Source of the DNA: Cordilura impudica
Taxonomy: Eukaryota > Arthropoda > Insecta > Diptera > Scathophagidae
Assembly: GCA_963682025.1 (NCBI GenBank)
Contig: OY821520.1
Location: 135,540,738 to 135,604,737 of the forward strand
Reading direction: 5' to 3'
Length of the DNA: 64,000 nt
The notes below the pieces were generated by a model, which was given only the letters and a program-made list of their open reading frames with translations, was not told where the DNA came from and did no database searches. Every line of letters starts with the position of its first letter. Position 1 is the stretch's first letter. This document shows positions 32,819 to 42,965 of this stretch, piece after piece. The position numbers and the translations under genes were made by a program.

Positions 32819-34549
32819 TTATATATCCTACACCATCATGTCTGCCACAGACAATAAACAAATAGCATTTATTTGAAGCACATGAATGTGAGAATTTAGA
32901 TTTTTTTTATTCATATGTTATTTGTCTCACTGTTCAGGATATTGAATTTGTTGAGTTTTTTTAGTTTGAAATTTACAAAAATAATATTGTGCGCATCAAA
33001 GGGGTAAAGAAAATATTATAGATTAATTGAGGCTGAAAATATACTACTTCACTTAAACCATTATCAAGAATATGAAATGTAGTAACTACAAACTCTAATA
33101 TCGGAAAATCTATTGGCATGATCTTAATGGATATTAAAGATACATTTGATTCTGCTTGGCGCAATGGTTTTATTGACAGAATGGTTATAAAAAATTTTCC
33201 AATTGAGCTTATAAAAATAAAGAAATTGCTTTCAGAATGCCACATTAATGTTTATATTTGACTGAACTACCCGACACATAAAGAAATACTGGCTAGTCGC
33301 TCTCAAGGTTCCTGCCACTCCCCTATATTATATAAGATTTAAAAAGCAGACTTTCCAACACTACGATTAGATGGCTGCTTTACGTCAATTATTGCTGGGT
33401 ATTCTCATGGCTGAATTAATTAACAGTCTTGATTCTGCACTGTTTGAAGATCATTCTTACTTTTAGAAATGTAAAATATTAGTTAATCCGCAAAGGACAT
33501 AAGTCTGGAATTTTTTGAGCATATGTTAAAATAAAAACAAATTGTTTTCATAATACTCCTCATTAGTATTTTAAATTATCTTCTAGTTTAAGAAATTTTT
33601 TTCTATACATAAATCTATAATATTCTCCTTAACAAATATCAAACGTTATTATGTTTATTTCCTTTTAGTCTTGCAGGAAATATTGTAAAGAATACAGTTA
33701 GTCTTCAAGAGATACATAATTTGTAGCAATTTGTTTAGTATTCAAATTATAAGATATGAGTATTTTTATCGCACATGGCTTGGTAAAGCATAATGGTGAA
33801 ATGTATTTTCTTGTATTTATTACAGAATAAAATTTTATTAGGAATTTTGTTACAAGTTAAATTCATTTACCTGTTACAATATACTATTTTTTAAAATGTT
33901 TATGACTTTTACTATAAAATCTTGAAAGTACTTCAACATGTAGTAAAGATAGTAATGAGTATAAGACAATTTATTAGATACATTTGGCGATGTTTCTGTA
34001 AGTATACATACATATGTAAACTTATTGTCAAATACACATAGGCCCTCATTTTGTACTTTTGATGTTAGCGTTTCGTTCAAAATTTGTATAGAAAAACTTT
34101 ACTTTTGTAAACTAAAATTAATATCGTGTTTTTGAAATTCTGACACAATAAATATTCTGGATGCTGATTATATGAGTCGATGTTTGTGTGAATATATAAT
34201 TTCGACTATAGCAGTGGGGTTTTGAAAAAAATAAATGGCAATTAAAATCAAAAATGGTTTCATTAAAACGATAAAATGTCGCAGAGGGATTTGTTGAACA
34301 AAATACAGAAGTTATAGAATATTGAAATTAGTCTATGCCAAGTAAATTATATATACCCTAGGGTGGGTAAATTATTTTCACTCCATGGGCTCATCGCGAT
34401 TCTGGTACTATGGGCTTTAACAAGTATATTTTACCAAGCAACCATACCTCTAAAATCTTTTTCGAGCCTGCCAAAATTTCGATGAAAAAAAAAAACAAAG
34501 AAACATTTTCCAATGTTTCAATTTTTTAAATTAAATTAGTGATGATAAA
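32819..34549 (+). repeat. Segmental duplication, left copy (with LINE relic)
   Basis: The sequence outside the right TIR is repeated at 40100-41825 with very high similarity to the eye, up to 'aaattaaatta.tgatgataaa'. The main differences are a block of about 32 bp present only in the right copy (40766-40798) and small indels in A runs. A Jockey-type reverse transcriptase relic is inside. The duplication ends here at the Helitron inserted at 34550. Confidence 0.85.
33110..33415 (+). pseudogene. Jockey-type LINE fragment, left duplicate
   Basis: MILMDIKDTFDSAWRNGF carries the first catalytic Asp block of a reverse transcriptase. LSECHINVYI and the degraded QGSCLSP region (SQGSCHSPILYKI) follow. 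Stops interrupt the frame at 33261 and 33340, while the right duplicate at 40377 is open further. No FADD motif remains. Confidence 0.65.
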
Positions 34550-35226
34550 TCTACATATATATATAAAATTCATTTTCTGTTTGTTTGTTTGTTTGTTTGT
34601 TTGACCGCTATACAAATTTTTATTTTCCAACGGATTTTCCTGAAATTTTGTACACACTCTCCATACCCCAGAAAAGGTCACCATATACTTCTTATCGGCC
34701 ACGCCTACTTTTGCGACCACTTTTTTAATTTTTTATAGGTTTCGCTCGAATTTACTGCACATTATTCTCAAATCCCAGGTAAGGTCGTCATATACTTTTA
34801 TCGGCCACGCCCACTTTTTTTAATTTTCTATATACGCTTTTAGTGTTTGTTAACATATTTTAATTTTTCAATGGACTTCCCAAAAATTTTGTGCATAAAT
34901 CTCTTTACTTACTACTCTTGAGTTTACACCATTATGAAATAAAGAATTTAAATCAACCTCCTTTTTGCTACATTGGAAAGCAACCTATTATAAATATTTC
35001 CATTTCATCTTTTTCACTATATAAGTAAGTTGTAAAAGTAGAAAAATAACTATTTGCAATTGTGCCTTGCACATGAAAGCATAGCAAACCCAATAACGTC
35101 TTGAAGCCGAAAGATCAAGACAAGCTTTGTAAAAGAAATGTCTGAATCTACTCCAGTGCGTCTAGAAATCCAGCAGCTAAGACAAGCTTAATCGAGGGAA
35201 TGTGAAGCTCCGGAAACGACTAAATA

Positions 35227-35520
35227 ATGCCTTCAGGCCCAACGGAATGTGAAACTCTTGAAAGGACTGTAATATACCTACCAGAAGACTTTTGTAAGTT
35301 GGTTTTTCATTGCAAGAGTTTTTCATTGCAAGTTGTTCCTAACATAACGTACATAAGAGGACAATTTCTTTCGGTAGCAGGTATCAACTTAGAATCTCCC
35401 CGTTTTTCTCATAGACAATTATTTGTCGCCTGCTCCAGAATTGGGAACCAGCACAAGCTTTTCGTATATGCACCAGAAAGAAAAACCAGAACTGCTGTAT
35501 ATCCCCAAACTCTGGAATAA
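35227..35520 (+). pseudogene. Helitron RepHel, PIF1-helicase C-terminal piece
   Basis: LPEDFCKLVFHCKSF, then a GQFLSVAGINLESPRFSH block and LFVACSRIGNQHKLFVYAPE. This is the last part of the PIF1-type helicase domain in Helitron RepHel proteins (motif VI region, usual form VACSRVG). The expected QGQ-type motif is degraded (IRGQFLSVAG). Everything upstream (Rep domain, Walker motifs) is missing, so the fragment cannot function. The stop TAA at 35518 matches the usual end of the protein. Confidence 0.8.
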
Positions 35521-35723
35521 CTAAAATTCGTAACTTTTAGACATAATACACTCAAAATAATCCATGCTAAGTTGTAGTGGTAAGCAGGCGCTCAGCACTT
35601 AGCTCCCAATGAACAAATTCCCCAAATTTTTTTAAAAAAAGTTCCCCAAAAGAAATGAACAAATTCTCCATACTGCTCTCAATAAACGTATTTAAAATCT
35701 GTATTCTTTTCAATATCATAATT

Positions 35724-36060
35724 TCGGACGCGACGCGACGCGATGCCGACGCGACGCGATGCGGTCGAGGAACTCAGCTGCGCTCAAATATCAGATGATC
35801 TGAAAAATATAATTTGGCAAATTAAAATAGGTTGACGACAACTGCGCGACAGCACTGGTGTAGGTGCCAAACGCGCGGAAGGGGCGCGCGGACGCGGACG
35901 CGACGCGCCCTCGGAACACAGCTCAGCTAAAATATAGGAATGTTCTGAAAAATATATTTTGGGATTCAAATAAGTTGACCATAACTGCGCGGCAGCACGG
36001 GTGTAGCTGCCAAACGCGCGAACGGGGACGCGACTCGCTCGCGGAACAGAGCTCAGTGAA
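35724..36060. repeat. GC-rich GACGC repeat and ~130-bp duplication
   Basis: GACGC repeats at 35727-35766 are followed by two copies of a block running 'ctcag..aaaata..tgatctgaaaaatata..gttgac..aactgcgc.gcagcac.ggtgta..tgccaaacgcgcg..ggacgcga'. It is very CpG-rich compared with its AT-rich surroundings and lies in the 3' UTR of Helitron 2. Confidence 0.7.
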
Positions 36061-36815
36061 AAGTCTTATGATAAATGTTATCTACGTATGTGCAATAATT
36101 ACTATACATATACTCTAACAATTTTAAACGTCGCTTTCATTTTCCGTTTTTCTTTGACGTCTCTGCTCAATGATGATCACTTATTGAATGAAGTAATTCA
36201 ATTTTTAAAAGTTCTGATTTCTTTAATTTGCAAAAGATTCCGTTATATTTGATGTTTAAAAAATAAATAAAATTCAAAAAAAAAAAAAAAAAAAAAAAAA
36301 ACTTGATGCAGTTTCGCAGCTTATTTTTGAAGTATTTTTGCTGTAGCGTCTTATAAAAATCTTCTAAATTAAAAAAGCACAAAATTTTAAATTGAAATGA
36401 AACATGAATTTGTTCCCCCAAAAGACGTGAACATAGGGAATTTTTTCGCCATAAACAAATTCCCCAATCCCATACAAATTTTTGGCGAGTAAGTTAAGTT
36501 TTTGATGAATGGTTCATCGGGGACTAAGAAGTCAGCGCCTTGTAAGCATAGTGAACCATTTTTCAAGTCAAAGGCCTTTGGATCCCGGACAGGACCGGGT
36601 GAAAACAGCTAGTAATGCATAATTAAAGAATTTTTTTAATACTTGACATAAAATTTTTTTAATGATTTTATTTTACAAATTAAACTTTTAATAAATACAA
36701 TCTTTAATAAATAATTTTTTGAATAATTTTTATATGGTCCTTTATAAAGATGGGAATTTGAAAAATAAAATAAAAAATTGAGACTTGTAATGTGAACAGA
36801 ATTACAGAATTTTGA

Positions 36816-37331
36816 ATGGAGTGGCAAGAGATTCTAAATAAAGCTAGAACAATTAAGGAAAAATTTGATGGATCATATAGGAATATAAATGCTGACAGAT
36901 ATACTAAGGAAGAGACCATAAGTAAACCTATAGAAATATTAGTCGGGTGTTTAGGGAGCACCAGAGTTCTGTTTAGTGTACACTATTCAAGGTTAACGAC
37001 AGCTCATAAGGCAGCTGCTGATAGTTTTTGTTTAGACATTAGGGAAAAACTTGTTTCTGTAGCACTTAGAAAGAATATAGTAACAAAAGTTCCAACTTCA
37101 ATACACGAAAAGGTCTTCGACAATAAACAAATTTTTAAAATGCCTCAAACTGCAATTGAATTTCTGAATATAGCCTCAAGGCTTATTTGCGACTTTGGTG
37201 GCAAATCAGGGAACCTACGCACTTTCTTGGATCCGATTCAATTAATAGGTTCTCTGAAGGAGACCCACGAGGGTGTTGCGGTTTCTCTGATAAAAACCAG
37301 ACTGAAGGGAACTGCCAGGAATTTAATTTAA
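36816..37331 (+). pseudogene. Ty3/gypsy gag-like fragment
   Basis: The frame starts MEWQEILNKARTIKEKFDG and runs 171 codons without a retroviral zinc knuckle. It is followed in other frames by gag-like pieces (37368-37568) and an Asn-rich tail (about 37700-37885). Position and composition agree with an insect gypsy gag, the particle protein. The frame is closed by a stop at 37329. No 5' LTR was seen between the Helitron end (36612) and the start. Confidence 0.55.
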
Positions 37332-37893
37332 AAAGGCGAAACGGTAGAGGTTTTATCAGCCAAGATTATGAACATAAAACAGAGTAATAGGACTGCAAAT
37401 GTCTATTGCACGGAAGTAAAATCTCTAACGCGACTACTTGAGAACACGTATATATCAGATGGTTTACCGTGCGATTTGGCGAATAAATATTCTACACAAG
37501 TGGCTGTGAAGGCAATGACAAAGAATTGCACAATTGATAAGGTAAAACTTATCACGGAAGCAGGTTAATTTTCCAATATGAACGAAGCAGTGTCCAAATT
37601 CGTAAACAGTTGCACTGAAGCAACTGGTCAACAAAATTCCATTCTATATTACAATCAGAGACAAAATACCTTCACCGCGGACATAGTAGAAATTTCCATA
37701 GGGGAAATAATTACTTAAGGGGTAATAATAATAGAAATAACGGAAATAATAATGACAGTAATAACAAACAAAATAATAGCTATAATGACAGATATAGACG
37801 TGGACGTGGAAATTACGTCCGAGCGATTGACTCAAATGAACATGGTTCGGAAAACCCGAACGATTCCTTAAGATCAGATCAATAAACAGGAAA

Positions 37894-38995
37894 GTGTACC
37901 ATCTTGTCCTTAACCTATGTGTTTTCATACAGGTTTGTGTGAGTGACGATAAAGTGCCAATAACTTTACTCGTGTATACAGGCGCTGATGTATCTGTAAT
38001 AAAAAATGACCATTGTACACACGATCAGATATATAGGAACAGAATAACATCATTGAGTGGCATTGGTCAGGGTAACATAAAGTCAATAGGTACTACATTT
38101 TTTGATATAAAATACGGAAAATTTTTAACTCCACACCTTTTCCACGTAGTACACAAAGATTTTCCAATACCTTGCGATCGAATCATAGGCATGGATTTCT
38201 TTAAAAAGTATAACTGTATACTTGAATTCAACCAAGATCGTGATTACCTTGTCCTACGACCAGATAATATTTCACAACACACTGAAATACCTATAACAAA
38301 CACGTGCAACAATGACATAGTTCTACCAGGCAGATATGAGGTTATACGTCAGATAAAACTTATAAGTTGTGATCAAGAAGTGTTAATACCGAATCAAGAA
38401 CCCCATCCGGGAATATTTATAGCTGGCGCTATGGTAAAAACAGACAGAGCATTGATTTGTATACTGAACGCTAATGATAGCACGGTTACATTGAAGCAAC
38501 ACAAAATACTAACTGAAGATGTCAATGATTATGAAATGTATGAAAATGGGTCACACAATGGGCAGAGAAAATCAGAAATAATGAGAATTTTGGAGAAAAA
38601 ATTTCCGGAATGTTTAAAAACTCTACTAACAAGGATTTGTTCTGAATACGCCGATATTTTTGGTCTGGAATCGGAAAGAATTACGACCAATAATTTTTAC
38701 GAACATGGTGTAAGGGTTAAAGATACACAACCAGTATACATAAAGAACTATCGTATACCTCACACTTACAAAGAAGAAATTGGAAAAGAAGTTAAGAAAC
38801 TCATGGACGACGGAATAATTGAACCATCTTGTTCCGAGTATAATAGTCCAATTCTTTTAGTCCCAAAGAAATGTCTCCCAAATTCTGAACAGAAAAGATG
38901 GGGACTTGTGATAGATTATAGATAAATAAATAAGAAATTGGTGCTTAACATCCAGAGAGCTCAAGTTAGCTCTTGCAAAGAACTTCAAACTTCAA
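37894..38995 (+). pseudogene. Ty3/gypsy protease and start of reverse transcriptase
   Basis: The 343-codon frame (37894-38925) has the retropepsin core. The active-site motif usually read as DTGA is YTGA here, and the flap-side IIGMDFF follows, so the protease is dead. After a linker comes the N-terminal part of a gypsy reverse transcriptase (KEVKKLMDDGIIEPS, SPILLVPKK, VIDYR). A stop replaces one residue after VIDYR, and similarity continues to about 38995. There the element is cut by the duplicated family Z sequence. Catalytic YxDD, RNase H, integrase and LTRs are absent. Confidence 0.8.
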
Positions 38996-40099
38996 GATTT
39001 TGACCAAGTTCTGACAGGCCGAGAACTAAATGCATGGCTCGCAAAGACAACTACGGCAATATGTTGCAAACATGTTGGCAGCTTTCGATGAAATTGGGGT
39101 TAATATGTCGTACAAAATTCATCTCTTGCATCAGCATCCTGATCAACTCGCAGCAGTTGCCAACTGAATCTGATGAGCAAGGCGAACGTTATCACCAAAC
39201 TGCGCTAAGATTTGAAATAATGTAACTATAGAGCGTGCATATTTTTAATTCCTAGATTTTTCTAATATCTTTGTCAGAGTGCAAAATTTAAACATGTTAA
39301 CGATTGAAAACTATTTTCGTTTCAGATTACAGAGGAAAGAAATCTCCAGATGCAATACTGAAATTTGTTGGTGGTATAAAAACACCTTTGAAGAAGAGGA
39401 AGACGAAGAAAAAGAGGAACAACGGGAAGACAAAGATGAAATTTCAGAATATCTGTTGGGCGAAATTGTCCACCTTTCTGATGATGATGACGATGACCAA
39501 GGTATTACAGAGAGCAGCCTGCTAAACGGCAACTGCCCAAATCATTAATTTAATTTATTTAATTTTTTTACTTAAAACTTTTCATAACTAACATTTCAAA
39601 AATATATTTTTTTCCATATTTTTATAATTTCTTTTTCAATGTTTCTTCAAAACCAACACTGAACAAAATTGGTACATAAAAAATGAGAATTAAATTAATA
39701 TTAAGCTGGAAAACGCAAGTTTTTTATTATGATTGTTTTCTTTTCAAATGAAATTTATTGAAGAAACTGAGATGCATATTTTAGATCAAACAGAAAGCAA
39801 AAAATACTAAGTTTTGTGGAAAATATTTTTAAAAAGCTTGAAAAAAAATAATTTTTCCAACATTTTGCTTCATAAGCACCACAAAAATTTTCTAAACCAA
39901 TTTTTTAAAAAACTTTAATTGTTGCACAGGTCTCTAGCAATAATTTGGCGTTTACGGATTGAAAAAATATCAATTAGTCGACGAGCTATAGCCAAAAAAC
40001 CATATAAACAATATGCTGAAAATCGGCATTTGACTCTATTTTCACCGCTCACTTTCAGAATCGACCTAACTTTTGCTAACCTGAATTTATTCCACATTG
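38996..40099 (+). pseudogene. Family Z copy c: 3' coding end and right TIR
   Basis: This matches 30054-30743 and then jumps to the equivalent of 32458-32818. It keeps TESDEQGERYHQ, a probable 104-bp intron (39222-39325; acceptor 'ttttcgtttcag') and the acidic end EEEEDEEKEEQRED..LSDDDDDDQ with the final stop at 39546. Copy b lacks part of that intron and the exon start. A deletion of about 38 bp occurs near 39035. The right TIR (39747-40099) ends CCACATTG. The 1.7 kb found inside copy b at 30744-32457 is absent. Confidence 0.75.
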
Positions 40100-41825
40100 A
40101 TATTTATCCTAAGCCATCATGTCTGTCACAAACAATAAACAAATAGCATTTATTTGAAGCACATGAATGTGAGAATATAGATTTTTTTATTCATATATTA
40201 TCTGTCTCACGGTTCAGGATATTGAATTTTTTTAGTTTGAAATTTACAAAATTAATATTGTGCACATCAAATCGGTATTATAGATTTATTGAGGCTGAAA
40301 ATATACTACTTCACTTAAACCATTATCAAGAATATGAAATGTAGTAACTACAAACACTAATATCGGAAAATCTATTGGCATGATCTTAATGGATATTAAG
40401 GATACATTTGATTCTGCTTGGCGCAATGGTTTTATGGACAGAATGGTTATAAAAAATTTTCCAATTGAGCTTATCAAAATAAAGAAATTGCTTTCAGAAT
40501 GCCACACTAATGTTTATATTGGACTGAACTACCCGACACATAAAGAAATACTGGCTAGTCGCTCTCAAGATTCCTGCCTCTCCCCTATACTATATAAAAT
40601 TTACACAGCAGAATTTCCAATACTACAATTAGATGACTGCGTTACGTCAGTTATTGCTTGCTATTCTCATGGCTGAATAAATTAACAATTTTGATTCTAC
40701 ACTGTTTGAAGATCATTCTTACTTTTAGAAATGTAAAATATTAGTTAATCCGCAAAGGACATAAGCCATGTACTTCTCAGATGACGTAAGCTCAAATGTC
40801 TGGAATTTTTTGAGCATATGTTAAAATAAAAACAAATTGTTTTCATAATACTCCTCATTAGTATTTTAAATTATCTTCTAGTTTAAGAAAAATTTTTTTC
40901 CATACATAAATCTATAATATTCTCCTTAACAAATATCAAAACGTTATTATGTTTATTTCCTTTTAGCCTTGCAGGAAATATTGTAAAGAATACAGTTAGT
41001 CTTCAAGAGATACATAATTTGTAGCAATTTGTTTAGTATTCAAATTATAAGATATGAGTATTTTTATCGCACATGGCTTGGTAAAGCATAATGGTGAAAT
41101 GTATTTTCTTGTATTTATTACAGAATAAAATTTTATTAGGTATTTTGTTACAAGTTAAATTCATTTACCTGCTACAATATACTATTTTTTAAAATGTTTA
41201 TGACTTTTACTATAAAATCTTGAAAGTACTTAAAAATATAGTAAAGATAGTTTAATATAATTTATTAGATACATTTGAACAAGTTTCTGTAGGTACATGT
41301 AAACTTATTGTCAAATACACATAGGCCCTCATTTTGTACTTCTGATGTTAGCGTTTCGTTCAAAATTTGTATGGAAAAACTTTACTTTTGTAAACTATAA
41401 TTAATTTCATGTTTTTGAAATTCTGATGCAATAAATATTCTAGATGCTGATTATATGAGTCGATGTTTGTGCGAATATATAATTTCGGCTATAGCAGTGG
41501 GGTTTAAAAAAAAAAGAAAAAATGGCAATTAAAATCAAATATGGTTTCAATAAAATGATAAAATGTCGCAGAGGGATTTCTTGAACAAAATACAGAAGTT
41601 ATAGAATATTAAAATTAGTCTATGCCAAGTAAATTATATATACCCTAGGGTGGGTCAAATATTTTTACTCCATGGGCTCATGGATTCTGGTACTATGGGC
41701 TTTAACAAGTATATTTGACCAAGGAACCATACCTCTAAAATCTTTTTCGAGGCTGCCAAAATTTCAATGAAAAAAAAAAAAAACAAAGAAACATTTTACA
41801 ATGTTTCAATTTTTAAATTAAATTA
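40100..41825 (+). repeat. Segmental duplication, right copy
   Basis: The direct repeat of 32819-34549. It contains the better preserved LINE fragment and the uninterrupted site of Helitron 2 ('aataataaa|taaataaata', about 41825-41840). Confidence 0.85.
40377..40679 (+). pseudogene. Jockey-type LINE fragment, right duplicate
   Basis: An open frame of 98 codons: MILMDIKDTFDSAWRNGFM (palm Asp block), FPIELIKIKKLLSECHTNVYIGL, SRSQDSCLSPILYKIYTAEFP (the QG-SCLSP region). It ends where FADD would be expected (DDCVTSVIACYSHG). It is a fragment of a reverse transcriptase, duplicated at 33110-33415. The QG of the usual SGVPQGS motif is lost. Confidence 0.65.
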
Positions 41826-42059
41826 ATAATAATAAATAAATAAATAAATAATAATAAATTTTAAATTTTTTAAAAGGCATGTATCAAAAACATTTCTATT
41901 CTCAAGAGATATAGTTGAATCATGAATCTGAAATTAATAATAAAAAGAAGTGCAATACACATGGCAAGCATCCTTTGAGCGGACGAAGTGTGTGAAAAGT
42001 GGTACAAAATATACACACTTCGTTCTTTGTCTGTATTTCAAAACATTTATGTGCTGAAT
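41826..42059. other. Junction region, no gene
   Basis: A TAAA microsatellite (41829-41850) is followed by sequence without matches here. The 3' terminus of the minus-strand Helitron should lie in this direction, but no CTAG with hairpin was found, so that element appears truncated. Confidence 0.4.
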
Positions 42060-42965
42060 CGTCATTTTCTAAATGTACGCGCATGTTTATAGTAAGTTAC
42101 AGTTTTTGAAGAAAATGCTACAAGTTATATGATTTTAAACATGCGCTAAATTCAACTGCTTGTGTTGATCGTGTAATAACTGGTAAATTTTGTTTAACTT
42201 GCAATGTTCGATGCAATCCTCTGTCAAGGCGTCTTTATATTTTTCGCATAATTCTAATGGATGTGATGGAAATATAGAATTTTTAATCTCAATCCACTTT
42301 GGATTGCAAGTAAAAGTTGAAATAAGTCAGGACGGCCATAATTTCGAACTTGTGTTATAGCGTCTTGTGCATATTCATGCATGTGTCGTGGACGTCCGGT
42401 ATAAGTAACTGGTAGAATTGTTATGCGGCCAATTGCCTTCATTATTAATTGCATCACGTAGATGAATATATTCCTCCGATCGTAATTGTCGTTGGTTAAG
42501 CCGAATGCATAAAAGCCTTTCTGTTTCTATTTTTGCGTACATGTCCACCATATATTTGTGATACAATTGCCGACATTTTCTATATTCTCTCGGATCATCA
42601 ATCTGTACGCATAATAATTCATGCAACTAATCTTTTTCTTTGTTTCTGAACTTGTAATATTAAAATATATTTTTGTTGTAATAGTTCCCATAATATTTTG
42701 TAATAAAATAAATAAAAAAAACAAATTTACCAGTTGCTGGATTAATCATTTTTAATTGCAAATGATAGTCATCCTCCCCTTGGCAAAACAGTATTGGGTA
42801 TTGAAGCGCGTCATAAGATCAATGAGTTTCAGAAACACGTTTCAAAATGATCATTACGTCGATGTAAAAAAATATCTCTGGCTTCGAACTGATCACCAAC
42901 AATTACAATAGCTACTTCATTTATTAATGGTGCATTGAAACGTCTTGAGTGCTCTTCTACTGGCG
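42060..42965 (-). pseudogene. Helitron RepHel, Rep-side part beyond the Transib
   Basis: Continues from the Transib site with VEEHSRRFNAPLINEVAIV and GDQFEARDIFLHRR. Then come RQLYHKYMVDMYAKIETERL and QLRSEEYIHLRDAI, and TILPVTYTGRPRHMHEYAQD followed by VRNYGRPDLF. These blocks belong to the Helitron_like_N domain that leads into the HUH/Rep nuclease. The HUH and tyrosine motifs are not preserved because the match fades near 42060. Frameshifts occur near 42440 and 42640, and there are stops near 42720-42790. Confidence 0.8.

Larger units (their letters stand above)
34550..36612 (+). mobile_element. Helitron 2, internally deleted, keeps helicase C-terminus
   Basis: The element starts TCTACATATATATATAAAAT (34550) and ends in CTAG (36609-36612), placed between A and T. 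A perfect 5-bp stem hairpin, CCCGG-acagga-CCGGG (36584-36599), lies 9 bp before the CTAG. The right duplicate at about 41825 lacks it, so this is a later insertion. It has a coding remnant of the RepHel helicase at 35227-35520, a poly-A run (about 36275-36301) and a GC-rich duplicated block (35724-36060). Confidence 0.85.

Noticed and set aside
36613..36815. 5' LTR of the gypsy element
   Set aside because: Too short, with no matching second LTR, no TG..CA borders and no convincing primer-binding site.
39311..39532. Ser-rich minus-strand frame
   Set aside because: Antisense of the acidic tail of family Z copy c.
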